From Lachnospiraceae bacterium P6B14 (GTDB lineage: Bacteria > Bacillota > Clostridia > Lachnospirales > Lachnospiraceae), in the NCBI GenBank assembly GCA_000687695.1, contig JHWZ01000005.1, positions 62,001 through 126,000 on the forward strand: a stretch of DNA of 64,000 bases. Direction: 5' to 3'. Positions within the stretch are counted from its first letter, which is position 1, and every line of letters starts with the position of its first letter. The notes under the pieces are model-generated. The model was not told where the DNA came from. It saw only the letters and a list, made by a program, of their open reading frames with translations, and ran no database searches. Made by a program: the position numbers and the translations under genes. Below are positions 7,210-17,500 of the stretch, piece after piece.

Positions 7210-8712
7210 ATGACATATTCAAAACGTTTCTTATCGATCTTTATGACGGCGGTTTTGGCTCTCGGAGCGGTGGGGATGCTACCTGCAGAAAAGAAATCCA
7301 TTCCCGCGAAGGCAGTCGGTAGTGAGAGCATGTCCGGATACAAATCCATGAGAGTGAATGGAGCAGAAGAGGGGTATGATTTTCTGGTATACTATCCTGA
7401 TAAGTATGATATAAAGGAAAGTGATATCGTTTTGGACAGTTATGTCGAGGATCACTGCACCCTGCTCAAAGGAATCACTATCGGTGCTGATCTGCCGGGA
7501 GGATGGTTTAAGCTGGGTGTAAAGGTTTACGACAAGGTGTATAACAAGATCTCTCTGACGTATGATTCACAGGTTTTTTACCCTGATCTCGAGGAGGTCG
7601 GAAGTAAAGCCGAAATCGCACTGGAGACGCCGGGACACATGAAGAACAAAATGTTGACGGGGACCGGAGATTATTATAACGGAATCGAGTGGAAGGAGTG
7701 CTTCGAGGTATCAAAGGAAGAGAATCTTTGGAGATATAAAAACTTCGAAAAGGTAGTGATCGACATCGATGGCCCTGAGGTTCCATGGTATTATTATACT
7801 GCGAAACTAACAAATAAAAAAATAGACAGTCAGGCCGGCCTTTCATCAGCGGCAGATATGACATCCTTTTCCAAAAATGACCGCATTCACCTGAGTTATG
7901 GATCCACCTCCGAGGGCAAGGTTTATGAGGATCCGTTAAATGAAGATGCATTTGATCCGCCGTATGATATATTCAACAAGATGGTCGGAGATGTATCTGT
8001 TAACAGGCTGATAAAAGATGACAACGGTGAACTCGTATCTGATGTGACAGGCAGTTGGAATCCGAATTATAAAGGGCACGCTTCGGTAGACAGTATCCAA
8101 CCGGATGACTATTTCTGTCTGATGAGTACTGACAATGTGGGAGATTTTTGGGTAGATGCTTCTGCGCTCGGTCCCGGTACCTACGAGATGAAGGTTAATT
8201 ATGTCATCCAGTATTTCCCTCTTCTGAAGGAGCTATATAAGCGTTGGCCCGACTACAGTCAGACCGATATGGACGAGAACAGAAGCTATATTTACATGTT
8301 CAGATATGATTACAGTAAGACATTTAGATTCACTGTGGCAGGAAAGGAAACGCCCGTAGTAGATCCGACAGAGCCTACAGATCCGACTCCGGAAACAGTC
8401 ACACTTACCGTGACAGCGCCGAGGAAGACGGTTTCATTTAAGGCTACCAAAAGGAAGGGCGGGAAGAAGGTTCTTGCTAAGTCAAAAACCTTTACGATCA
8501 AGGCAAAATCAAATACATCTGTTAAGTATGCTGTTGTTTCGTGCCCGAAGGGGATGAAAAAGTATATCTCTCTTTCAAAAAAGAGCGGAAGTTCAACAAA
8601 AGTGACTATCAAAAAAGGTGCCGCAAGGGGCACTTACAAGATAAAAGTCATGGCAGTCACCGGCGCAGGTGGTGAAGCAGCGCCGATATACGTGACGGCA
8701 AAAGTTAAATAA
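7210..8712 (+). CDS. Secreted protein with basic Ig-like C-terminal module
   Basis: A 500-residue protein of unrecognised function. The ATG at 7210 follows GAGAAAGGGG and opens a signal peptide (hydrophobic FLSIFMTAVLALGAVGML, probable cleavage near the AKA before VGSES). The central 350 residues are rich in Tyr and Asp and match nothing I recognise. A Pro/Thr linker (DPTEPTDPTPE) leads to a lysine-rich beta module of about 100 residues ending YVTAKVK. A similar basic module ends the S41 protease at 43748-45880. Such modules may hold proteins in the cell wall. A terminator follows. Confidence 0.65.
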   Translation: MTYSKRFLSIFMTAVLALGAVGMLPAEKKSIPAKAVGSESMSGYKSMRVNGAEEGYDFLVYYPDKYDIKESDIVLDSYVEDHCTLLKGITIGADLPGGWFKLGVKVYDKVYNKISLTYDSQVFYPDLEEVGSKAEIALETPGHMKNKMLTGTGDYYNGIEWKECFEVSKEENLWRYKNFEKVVIDIDGPEVPWYYYTAKLTNKKIDSQAGLSSAADMTSFSKNDRIHLSYGSTSEGKVYEDPLNEDAFDPPYDIFNKMVGDVSVNRLIKDDNGELVSDVTGSWNPNYKGHASVDSIQPDDYFCLMSTDNVGDFWVDASALGPGTYEMKVNYVIQYFPLLKELYKRWPDYSQTDMDENRSYIYMFRYDYSKTFRFTVAGKETPVVDPTEPTDPTPETVTLTVTAPRKTVSFKATKRKGGKKVLAKSKTFTIKAKSNTSVKYAVVSCPKGMKKYISLSKKSGSSTKVTIKKGAARGTYKIKVMAVTGAGGEAAPIYVTAKVK

Positions 8713-8730
8713 TCAACATTACATGAAGAA

Positions 8731-8767
8731 AGCCCGGCAACCGCGTAGGCGGCTGCCGGGCTATTTT
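8731..8767. terminator. Bidirectional terminator
   Basis: AGCCCGGCA (8731-8739) pairs with TGCCGGGCT (8754-8762), and inner bases extend the stem. ATTTTTA follows on the plus strand. It separates the converging secreted-protein and MATE genes. Confidence 0.85.
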
Positions 8768-10185
8768 TACACCGTTATCTTCCTGATCCAGATGTTCTTG
8801 CAAACCATAATCAAGCCAATCGTCAGTTTTATCATCTCTACCATGTTGATTATGACATAAATCATAAGAACAGGCAATGCCGTAAACCTGCTCAATATGA
8901 ATGCAGTAGGCAAGCTGGCAGCCATCATAAATCCGCTGTCAAAGAAAAACGTGATGATGGTTCGGCCTCCCGCACGTATGGTAAAGTACGATGAGTGGAG
9001 CAGCGCACACTGAGGTGTAAATATCGCGTTGATCAGGATGATATGCATCGCGAGATCCTTTACAACAGGCGTCGTGTTGTATATGTTCGGGAAAAACATG
9101 GATGCGACAGCGAGCATACTTCCAACCACAATACCTGATGTAAGCGAGAATGCAAGTATCTTGTTGTCGGTATCCTTCGCTTCTTCCATTTTTCCGGCGC
9201 CGAGGAGCTGACCCACGATGATCGCAACGGCATCTCCCATGGCGAAGAACAGCGTATTCAAAAGGTTTCCAATAACGTTTGCTATGTTAAAGGCGGCTAC
9301 GACCTCCATCCCTCGGAGCGAGTAACACTGCAAAAGGAATGACATCCCTGTAGACCACAAGCCTTCGTTTACCAGGATAGGGAGCCCCTTTTTCAAAAAC
9401 TCTTTCGTATATTTCCAAGGCACGATAAGTGTTTTGTACGCGCCCTTCAGCCAGGTTATCTCTTTTGTTTTCGAGTGGCTGTAAATGACGATGATGCTCA
9501 TCTCCACAAATCGAGCGATCACTGTCGCGAGAGCCGCTCCCTTTACTCCCATCTCGGGGAGACCAAAATGCCCGAAGATCAGGGCATAGTCGAGCATCAG
9601 ATTTGTGAGTACCGAAACGATACTTGCAACCATCGGAAGCTTCGTCCGGCTGCAGTCTCGAAGCGTCATCGCGTAAACCTGTATGACCATGATCGCAGGC
9701 ATGGAAAAGAATATGACCGAGAGATAATCAAGTCCGTATCCGAGTGCTGCCTCGACATTTCCTACTGAGTTATCTCCATTCAAAAACAGTCCGATGATCT
9801 CTCTACCGAATATCAACAGTGCCAGGAAAACGATACCTGTTATCGCCGCTGACATCCATATCTTGAAACGGAAGGTATGACGCACGCCCTCATCATCACG
9901 CTGCCCATAGTACTGTGCGGTGAAAATTCCAACGCCTGAAAGTCCTCCGAACATGCAAAGATAGTACACAAAAATAAGCTGGTTCACAATAGCCACACCG
10001 CTCATCTGCTCGGTACCTACCTGACCAACCATTATATTGTCCAGCATGTTAACGAAATTCGAGATCGCGTTCTGAATCATGATCGGTACCGCTATGGTCA
10101 TCAGATGACGATAAAACCTGCGGTCACCAACGAACTTTCGTATTAAAGCCGGACGGGTATCCTGTTTCATAATCCTGCTTGTCAT
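8767..10185 (-). CDS. MATE family efflux transporter
   Basis: A 472-residue inner-membrane protein with about twelve hydrophobic helices in two similar halves. The first half has the typical MATE opening (MTIAVPIMIQNAISNFVNMLDNIMVGQVG) and the second repeats it (LPILVNEGLWSTGMSFLLQC). MATE proteins export drugs or metabolites in exchange for sodium or protons; the cargo is unknown. The start at 10185 lies after AAGGGTGAG; an in-frame GTG at 10194 overlaps that site and is less likely. A palindrome shared with the EAL gene overlaps the promoter, suggesting a dedicated repressor. Confidence 0.9.
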   Translation of the reverse strand: MTSRIMKQDTRPALIRKFVGDRRFYRHLMTIAVPIMIQNAISNFVNMLDNIMVGQVGTEQMSGVAIVNQLIFVYYLCMFGGLSGVGIFTAQYYGQRDDEGVRHTFRFKIWMSAAITGIVFLALLIFGREIIGLFLNGDNSVGNVEAALGYGLDYLSVIFFSMPAIMVIQVYAMTLRDCSRTKLPMVASIVSVLTNLMLDYALIFGHFGLPEMGVKGAALATVIARFVEMSIIVIYSHSKTKEITWLKGAYKTLIVPWKYTKEFLKKGLPILVNEGLWSTGMSFLLQCYSLRGMEVVAAFNIANVIGNLLNTLFFAMGDAVAIIVGQLLGAGKMEEAKDTDNKILAFSLTSGIVVGSMLAVASMFFPNIYNTTPVVKDLAMHIILINAIFTPQCALLHSSYFTIRAGGRTIITFFFDSGFMMAASLPTAFILSRFTALPVLMIYVIINMVEMIKLTIGLIMVCKNIWIRKITV

Positions 10186-10220
10186 TTTTCTCACCCTTTT
10201 GTAAAAAACGTATACGATTG

Positions 10221-10252
10221 ATTATACTCTTTGTGATGACAAACTTGTGTCA
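10221..10252 (-). promoter_or_regulatory. MATE promoter with palindromic operator
   Basis: On the minus strand a perfect TATAAT (complement of 10221-10226) lies upstream of the MATE gene. The -35 region holds no good hexamer and is covered by the palindrome TGACA-AACTTG-TGTCA (10237-10252). The same site with one base changed lies at 12568-12583. A regulator bound here would cover the polymerase site. Confidence 0.6.
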
Positions 10253-10285
10253 GGGTAAAAACTAATTCCTTGTAAGAAGTTTTCC

Positions 10286-10340
10286 TTGACAGAAGTTATT
10301 TCGTGTGTTAGTATGTGCCTTGGTTAGATATATCTAACCA
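10286..10340 (+). promoter_or_regulatory. Promoter with perfect 20-bp palindrome at the start site
   Basis: TTGACA (10286-10291), 17 bp, TAGTAT (10309-10314). The expected transcription start is the first base of a perfect 20-bp palindrome, TGGTTAGATA then TATCTAACCA (10321-10340). This is the usual position of a repressor operator. The GGTTAG/CTAACC arms recall sites of DtxR-family metal regulators but with a wider centre; the regulator is not identifiable. Confidence 0.75.
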
Positions 10341-10377
10341 TAGACAGTTAAACCTAACGAACAAGGAGGCATTACAA

Positions 10378-12246
10378 ATGAAACATTCAACCAAACAGCG
10401 CATACTCGCGCTCTCAATGGCAGGAGCCATGGTCTTTGGCATGGGCGTTGCCGAAGGACCACAGGTTAACGCCAAGAAATCAAGTATCGACAAGCTTTTT
10501 GCCAGAGGAAAAGGAACAAAGGCAAAACCTTACCAAATCAAAACAGCAAAACAGCTTGAAAATATAGGGAAGAATAAGACAACCCTGAAAAAACACTATA
10601 TTTTGAAAAAGAATATTGATTTCAAAAACAAGACAATCAAAAACATCGGAAGCGTTACGATGGATCAGATGAACAAGGGTGATATGTCACTTGCTTTTTC
10701 TGGAACTTTTGACGGTAAAGGTCACACCATCTCAAATGTAAAGGTAAATACCGAAAAAAAAGAACTCGGCGCCGGTCTTTTTGAAATAGTTACCGGAACC
10801 GTAAAAAACGTTACGGTTAAGAATGTCACTGCAACCGGATCTGATTCATCCATGTTTTCCGGCGGTGTCGTAGGAATGGCATACGGCAACAGTACAGTTT
10901 CGAACGTAAAAACTACAGGAAAGAGTAAGATTTCAGGTGTCAACTGCACAGGTGGTGTCGTAGGTGGCAGCTGGGGCGCTCAGGTAAAAAAATGCTCCGC
11001 AGACGGTGTTACAATCATCGTAAATGGTGACAATGATTTTTCGACAGGTGTTATCGAACAGGCTGATTCTGCAGAGACGGGCGGACTGATCATAGGCGGA
11101 GGTTTTACCGGGACCGTATCTGATTGTACGGCATCCGGAACAGTAAAAGCCACAGGAAATGAACCCGTAGGTCTCGGCGGTATCGGTGGATGCCTGCAGT
11201 GTATGGATCTCGTATCAGGTAACACTGCTACCGTAACAATACAAGGTAAAAATGGTCATGCCATCGGCGGACTTTGCGGATACGCTGGTGTTGGCGACGA
11301 CGGTGACGGAGTTATTCAGGATCCTGCAACCATCAAAGATTGTCATGTAAATGTAAAAATCGAGTGCGGAGGATCAGCGACTCATGTCGGCGGACTTATC
11401 GGAACAGGCCTTTATTATTATGGAATGGAAGACCGTTTTAATGTAGTCGACTGCTCGGTCAAAGGCTCTATCACAGGCGCAGTCACACCTGGTACTGTAG
11501 CCGGCCGCGCTACCGGAAGTACGATCACATCATGTGATGCGGATGTAACAATTGACGGAGTCAAGGGAACAGACCAGATTGGAACCACAACCAGACTCTA
11601 TATGAGTGGTGATCAGTATCCGGAAGGATCTAGTCAGGCAGCTGCAGTTCATCTCAAGAACCTTGCCGGTACATACCAGGGACTTTTTGAGACCATCTGT
11701 GATCAGAAATATGACAGCATTTGGGAAAAATACGCCGCAACAATCGTAGGCGCAGATGCAGCAGCTGCTACAGCTAAAGCACTTAAAGATAGTGTAACTT
11801 CAAAATACATGGGTTCTGAAGCAGTTGACTACTATACAAAGAATCCGGAAGCATCTATGGCATTTAATTGTTTCCTTACGCAGAATGTTGCATCTTTCAG
11901 CGTGGAAGGTGATGTTATCACAGGCTATGATAAATCAGGAACGAAACTGTTTTCTCATAGTTATAAGTTTGACAGCTATGCTCCTCTTATGGGCGAAATA
12001 GGATTAGATATCTATAAAACAGATGATAAAGATGCTGGTGAGTTTACCTACTTTGCTTTTGCAGGGGATACAATCCAGACATCTTATCACCTGGAGTTCC
12101 GTTATGGTGATAACTTGGAGGACATTAAACAGCCACTCACAGGCAAGTACGCATACTGGCTCGCTGCCGGTATTACAAAAGACCCAGACCCGATCTTGAT
12201 AGATCATGTTATCCAACTTTTTGTAATTGAGAACCTCAAACAGTAA
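10378..12246 (+). CDS. Secreted GLUG beta-helix protein with ZinT-like C-terminus
   Basis: A 622-residue exported protein. The start follows AAGGAGG by eight bases. A signal peptide (residues 1-31) precedes a GLUG-type opening (GKGTKAKPYQIKTAKQLENI). Residues 100-420 are GLUG-like repeats of a right-handed beta helix: GGVVGMAYGNSTV, GGVVGGSWGAQV, GGIGGCL, GGLCGYAG, GGLIGTGLY. Residues 440-610 resemble the ZinT/YodA lipocalin-like metal-binding fold, ending SYHLEFRYGDNLEDI and YWLAAGI. Only one of the clustered ZinT histidines is obvious, so metal binding is uncertain. The tightly placed palindrome in the promoter fits a metal- or ligand-responsive gene. The likely location is the cell surface. 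Confidence 0.7.
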   Translation: MKHSTKQRILALSMAGAMVFGMGVAEGPQVNAKKSSIDKLFARGKGTKAKPYQIKTAKQLENIGKNKTTLKKHYILKKNIDFKNKTIKNIGSVTMDQMNKGDMSLAFSGTFDGKGHTISNVKVNTEKKELGAGLFEIVTGTVKNVTVKNVTATGSDSSMFSGGVVGMAYGNSTVSNVKTTGKSKISGVNCTGGVVGGSWGAQVKKCSADGVTIIVNGDNDFSTGVIEQADSAETGGLIIGGGFTGTVSDCTASGTVKATGNEPVGLGGIGGCLQCMDLVSGNTATVTIQGKNGHAIGGLCGYAGVGDDGDGVIQDPATIKDCHVNVKIECGGSATHVGGLIGTGLYYYGMEDRFNVVDCSVKGSITGAVTPGTVAGRATGSTITSCDADVTIDGVKGTDQIGTTTRLYMSGDQYPEGSSQAAAVHLKNLAGTYQGLFETICDQKYDSIWEKYAATIVGADAAAATAKALKDSVTSKYMGSEAVDYYTKNPEASMAFNCFLTQNVASFSVEGDVITGYDKSGTKLFSHSYKFDSYAPLMGEIGLDIYKTDDKDAGEFTYFAFAGDTIQTSYHLEFRYGDNLEDIKQPLTGKYAYWLAAGITKDPDPILIDHVIQLFVIENLKQ

Positions 12247-12264
12247 AACCAATTAGTATAAAGC

Positions 12265-12283
12265 AGTCCGGTCGTGCCGGACT
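12265..12283. terminator. Short hairpin after the beta-helix gene
   Basis: AGTCCGG (12265-12271) pairs with CCGGACT (12277-12283) across a 5-nt loop. No T-run follows. It lies directly before the large palindrome at 12288-12447 and may act with it. Confidence 0.45.
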
Positions 12284-12287
12284 AATA

Positions 12288-12447
12288 AAAACCCATTTGA
12301 AAAGCATGTAACTGTGGGGAATGTGTATCATACGTCGTTGCGCAGGCGAGGTCAGGAAACTCGAAGAGTTTCCTTCGAGCCGCACAACGTGACGTATGAT
12401 AAAAAAGCGCAAGCGTGCCCCCACAGACATGCATTCAAATGGGTTTT
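12288..12447. repeat. 160-bp multi-stem palindromic element
   Basis: Nested pairing is seen: AAAACCCATTTGA (12288-12300) with 12435-12447, 13 of 13; GCATGT (12304-12309) with 12427-12432; CTGTGGGG (12312-12319) with 12419-12426; TATCATACGTC (12326-12336) with 12391-12401, 11 of 11; GTTGCGC (12337-12343) with 12382-12388, one mismatch; and a terminal hairpin GGAAACTC/GAGTTTCC (12355-12362, 12366-12373). T-rich bases follow both ends. It could be a structured RNA, a very large terminator or a small palindromic mobile element. The stretch 12247-12606 has no gene. Confidence 0.8.
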
Positions 12448-12515
12448 GTTATAGCTGAAAGAGTGAAGCTTCCATGTATCTGACAACTCCCCGAAATGCC
12501 AAACATATACTCTTC

Positions 12516-12583
12516 TTGACAGTTGCTCTATTTCTTATTATAATATATAAGATTATACGTTATATGTTGACAAACATGTGTCA
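12516..12583 (+). promoter_or_regulatory. Consensus promoter and downstream operator of the EAL gene
   Basis: TTGACA (12516-12521), 17 bp, TATAAT (12539-12544), a perfect consensus. Transcription should start near 12551. Within the leader lies TGACA-AACATG-TGTCA (12568-12583), nearly identical to the site at the MATE promoter. A protein bound here would block elongation. Confidence 0.75.
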
Positions 12584-12606
12584 TTACGCATATAAGGGAT
12601 GCAAAT

Positions 12607-14538
12607 ATGAAGTTTTATTACCTGGATTTCAGCGCTTTGCTGGTTATGCTGATACTGCTTTCCGTATTGTTCTTCAAGCGGATGATCAGGGGAGATATCA
12701 ATAGGTATTTCCTTCTGTTGTTGTGTGTCTCCATCGCTACTACCGTTGCAGATGTATGGGCCATCATGCTTGATAACGGGGTTATTGAGGGCGGTGAGAC
12801 CGCAAAATATATCGCACATTCGCTCTACCTGTTTCTTCATAACGCTACGACGCCTCTGTTTATCGTTTACTGCACGGCGCTCACGGACACATGGGTTGTC
12901 GGCAAGTACAGGATGATAAAAAAGATCCTGTTCTGGCTGCCGCTTGTGACGATATATGTTTTGCTGTTGTTCAATGGCAACTCACAAAAGATGTTTTACC
13001 TGGATGCTAACGGGGCTTACACCAGAGGACCGTGGTTCGGCATGCTTTATCTGATCACAGGCATTTATGTTGTGTACGGTATCGGAAAGGTCATAAGGTG
13101 TTGGATATATTTCGATATAGGACGTTGGGTGGCGTTGTTCTCAGGCATAGGGTTCATGCTGATCGCGACGGTTATCCAGTTTTTCCACAAAGAGCTCCGT
13201 ATCGAGATGTTTTCGGGAGCGCTGGCTCTGTTGTTCATCCTTCTGATGGTACACAGGCCTGAAGAGATGATCGATAATGAGACCGGACTCCTCACACAGA
13301 CAGCATTCAAGAATCTTATGTTTCGTTCTGAAAAGAGAAACAAATTAAAAAAGATCATCGTTTTCAGTGTGACAAATTATAAAAAGACTCATGCGAAGTA
13401 CAGATATGAGCAGGAGATCGTTCTCGGCCGCGGTATAGCGGATATCATGACCGGTTATACGGAAATGTTCAAGGAAAGAGCAGATGTCTACCATATTGGC
13501 AGCGGAAGATTTGCCATGGTTGCAAAGGCTGAGGAACCTTCGATAAATGTTGTAAATGTAGCGAGACAGCTTAATGAGACACTCAGCAAACCGTTTGAGT
13601 TAGATAATACGGAAGTATATTTTGAGCCGAATATCTGTGTTATACAGTTTCTGAAGGATATTCAGGATGCAAATACCCTTATGCATTTCATAGAGGATCT
13701 GGGTGGCACCGGGAAGACCGATGATGTTATATTCGCCAGAGATACATTCAAACAGGAACGATATGACATCCTGACCGAGATTGATGATATATTGGAAGAC
13801 GCCATCAAAAATAAAAAGTTCAAGGTGTATTATCAGCCTATCTACAGTGTGGAAGAGGGTTGCTTCAGAACAGCGGAGGCGCTCATCAGACTGTATGATG
13901 ATAAATATGGGTTTATCCCGCCGGATCTGTTCATACCTGCTGCCGAGAGGAGCGGGGCGATCCTTGAGATCGGAGATATCGTGCTGGAGCAGGTTTGCGA
14001 GTTCATCTCCAGCGAAGTGTACAAAAAACTCGGCCTGCACTATATCGAGGTAAACCTGTCCGTGGTTCAGTGTATGCATGAGGGCATGGTCGGAAACATC
14101 ATGGAACTGTTCGACAAGTATCATATCAGGTCTACGGACATCAATCTTGAGATCACGGAAACCGCAGTGAGTGATGGTCAGGAGATCATGGACAGAAACA
14201 TAAACGACCTTTTCAACGAGGGTATCTGTTTCTCACTCGATGATTTCGGGACAGGTTACTCGAACATGCAGCGTATCGCATCGTTGCCGCTTTCTATCAT
14301 AAAAATCGACAAAACCATCGTTGATGACGCAGGCAAGCTGAGCATGCAGATCGTCATCGAAAATACGGTGAAGATGATAAAGGCTCTCGGTATGAAGATA
14401 GTCGTAGAGGGTGTCGAGACCGAGCAGCAACTTAATCAGTTTATCTCACTTCGGTGTGATTATATACAGGGTTATTATTTTTCAAAACCGTTACCGAAGG
14501 ATGACTTCGTGACATTTTTGATGGATAAGGCCAGCTAA
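12607..14538 (+). CDS. Membrane EAL-domain c-di-GMP phosphodiesterase
   Basis: A 643-residue protein. The first 220 residues hold about seven membrane helices. A degenerate GGDEF domain follows (GSGRF in place of GGDEF, about residues 298-302), so it should not make c-di-GMP. The C-terminal EAL domain (about 390-640) keeps the catalytic set: EALIRL, EVNLS, EITET, DDFGTGYSN, IKIDK, VEGVET and QGYYFSKP. It should therefore hydrolyse c-di-GMP to pGpG, with the membrane part as a sensor. AAGGGA lies seven bases before the ATG. carB follows 18 bp after the stop with no terminator, so the two may be co-transcribed. The leader carries the shared palindrome. Confidence 0.9.
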   Translation: MKFYYLDFSALLVMLILLSVLFFKRMIRGDINRYFLLLLCVSIATTVADVWAIMLDNGVIEGGETAKYIAHSLYLFLHNATTPLFIVYCTALTDTWVVGKYRMIKKILFWLPLVTIYVLLLFNGNSQKMFYLDANGAYTRGPWFGMLYLITGIYVVYGIGKVIRCWIYFDIGRWVALFSGIGFMLIATVIQFFHKELRIEMFSGALALLFILLMVHRPEEMIDNETGLLTQTAFKNLMFRSEKRNKLKKIIVFSVTNYKKTHAKYRYEQEIVLGRGIADIMTGYTEMFKERADVYHIGSGRFAMVAKAEEPSINVVNVARQLNETLSKPFELDNTEVYFEPNICVIQFLKDIQDANTLMHFIEDLGGTGKTDDVIFARDTFKQERYDILTEIDDILEDAIKNKKFKVYYQPIYSVEEGCFRTAEALIRLYDDKYGFIPPDLFIPAAERSGAILEIGDIVLEQVCEFISSEVYKKLGLHYIEVNLSVVQCMHEGMVGNIMELFDKYHIRSTDINLEITETAVSDGQEIMDRNINDLFNEGICFSLDDFGTGYSNMQRIASLPLSIIKIDKTIVDDAGKLSMQIVIENTVKMIKALGMKIVVEGVETEQQLNQFISLRCDYIQGYYFSKPLPKDDFVTFLMDKAS

Positions 14539-14556
14539 AAACAGGGGGACAAAAAA

Positions 14557-17500
14557 ATGGCAAACAGAACAGATTTTCACAAGGTACTGATCATCGGCTC
14601 CGGCCCGATCGTCATCGGACAGGCGTGCGAGTTCGACTATTCGGGCACGCAGGCGTGTAAGGCGCTCAGGAAGCTCGGATATGAGATCGTCCTGGTCAAC
14701 TCGAATCCGGCCACTATCATGACGGATCCGGAGATCGCGGATGTGACCTATATCGAGCCGCTGAATGTCGACAGGCTCGAGCAGATCATCGCGAAGGAGC
14801 GCCCGGATGCGCTGCTGCCGAACCTCGGCGGACAGTCCGGCCTGAACCTTTGCTCAGAGCTGAATCAGAAAGGAATCCTTGAAAAATATAACGTAAAGGT
14901 CATCGGCGTGCAGGTCGATGCCATCGAGCGTGGAGAGGATCGTATCGAGTTCAAAAATACCATGAACGAGCTCGGTATCGAGATGGCCCGCTCACAGGTT
15001 GCATACAGTGTGGATGAGGCGCTGAAAATAGCTGATGAGCTCGGATACCCGGTAGTTCTTCGTCCGGCATACACGATGGGTGGCGCCGGCGGCGGACTTG
15101 TTTACAACAAGGAGGAGCTGCAGACCGTATGTGCCAGAGGACTGCAGGCTTCACTTGTGGGACAGGTTCTCGTCGAGGAGAGTATACTCGGATGGGAGGA
15201 GCTCGAGCTCGAGGTGGTACGTGACCGCGAGGGCAACAAGATAACAGTCTGCTTCATCGAGAACATCGATCCGATGGGAGTTCATACCGGAGACAGCTTC
15301 TGCTCCGCACCGATGCTCACTATCTCAGAGGAGACTCAGAAAAAGCTCCAGGAGCAGGCATACAAAATCGTCGAGGCCGTACAGGTCATCGGCGGAACCA
15401 ATGTTCAGTTTGCACATGACCCTGTATCTGACCGAATCATTGTTATAGAGATCAACCCGCGTACATCCAGATCCTCAGCGCTCGCGTCGAAGGCTACGGG
15501 CTTCCCGATCGCGCTCGTATCCGCGATGCTTGCCACGGGTCTTACGCTGAAGGACATCCCGTGCGGTAAATACGGAACACTTGACAAGTATTATCCGGAC
15601 GGCGACTATGTTGTTATCAAGTTCGCTCGTTGGGCATTCGAGAAGTTCAAAGGAATCGAGGACAAGCTCGGCACACAGATGCGCGCGGTAGGAGAGGTCA
15701 TGAGTATCGGAAAGACCTACAAGGAGGCATTCCAGAAGGCTATCCGTTCGCTCGAGACCGGACGCTACGGACTCGGACATGCAAAGGATTTCGATACACT
15801 TAGTAAGGATGAGCTTCTGAAAAAGCTCATCACACCGTCATCAGAGCGTCACTTTGTTATGTATGAGGCACTGAGAAAGGGCGCTACCGTAGATGAGATC
15901 CATGAGCTGACTCATGTGAAGAAATACTTCATCGAGCAGATGAAGGAGCTCGTTGAGGAGGAGGAAGCTCTTATCAAGGGTAAGGGAAGTCTTCCTGCTG
16001 ATGACGCTCTCATCACTGCAAAGAAGGACGGTTTCTCAGACCGTTACCTTTCAGAGATCCTCGAGATTCCTGAGGAGGATATCAGAAACAAGAGAATATC
16101 ACTCGGTGTGGAGGAGGCCTGGGAAGGCGTACACGTAAGCGGTACCGAAGACAGCGCTTACTTCTATTCGACCTACAATGCACCGGATAAAAACCCTGTA
16201 AATACTGACAAGAAAAAGGTCATGATCCTCGGTGGAGGACCGAACCGTATAGGTCAGGGTATCGAGTTCGACTACTGCTGCGTTCACGCGGCAATGGCTC
16301 TCAAAAAGCTCGGCTTCGAGACCATCATCGTCAACTGTAACCCGGAGACCGTATCTACTGACTACGATACATCGGATAAGCTCTATTTCGAGCCGCTGAC
16401 TCTGGAGGATGTGCTTAGCATCTATCACAAGGAGAAGCCGGTCGGTGTCATCGCTCAGTTCGGTGGCCAGACACCTCTTAATATAGCAGCAGAGCTCGAG
16501 AAGAACGGAGTACGTATCCTCGGAACATCACCGGCAGTCATCGATCTGGCTGAGGACAGAGATCAGTTCAGAGCCATGATGGACAAGCTCGGTATCCCGA
16601 TGCCGGAGAGTGGCATGGCAGTAAATGCCGACGAGGCGAAGGAGATCGCGAACAGGATCGGTTATCCTGTTATGGTTCGTCCGTCCTACGTTCTCGGCGG
16701 ACGCGGTATGGAGGTCGTATACGACGACGATGCGATGGTTGAGTATATGAACGCTGCTGTCGGAGTAACACCGGATCGTCCGATCCTCATCGACCGTTTC
16801 CTTAACCACGCTATGGAGTGCGAGGCAGACGCTATCGCGGATGGCGGACACGCATTCGTGCCGGCCGTAATGGAGCATATAGAGCTCGCCGGAGTTCACT
16901 CAGGAGACTCGGCCTGCGTGCTTCCGAGTGTACATATTTCCGAGAAAAATGTACAGATCATCAAGGAGTACACCAGAAAGATAGCTGAGGAGATGCATGT
17001 TCAGGGACTTATGAATATGCAGTATGCTATAGAGAATGATACCGTGTATGTACTCGAGGCTAACCCGCGTGCATCACGTACGGTGCCGCTTGTATCGAAG
17101 GTATGTAATATAAGAATGGTACCGCTCGCGACAGAGATCATTACCGCGGATCTCACCGGAAAGCCGTCACCGATCCACGACCTTAAGGAAGGAGAGATCC
17201 CTTACTACGGTGTGAAGGAGGCAGCATTCCCGTTCAATATGTTCCAGGAGGTAGATCCTTTACTTGGACCTGAGATGAGATCAACGGGAGAGGTCCTCGG
17301 ACTTTCCAAGTCCTATGGAGAGGCTTACTTCAAGGCTCAGGAGGGTGTAGGTTCAAAACTTCCTCTGTCAGGTACGGTCATGATCTCCGTAAACAGAAAG
17401 GATAAGGAAGAGGTCGTAGAGGTTGCGAAGCTCTTTGATGAGGTTGGATTCAAGATCGTAGCTACCGGAAAGACCTATGAGCTCATAAAGGAAGCAGGGA

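Noticed and set aside
12573-12596. Second promoter for the EAL gene (TTGACA 12567, TATAAG 12591)
   Set aside because: The -10 box would overlap the ribosome binding site; the upstream perfect promoter explains expression better.
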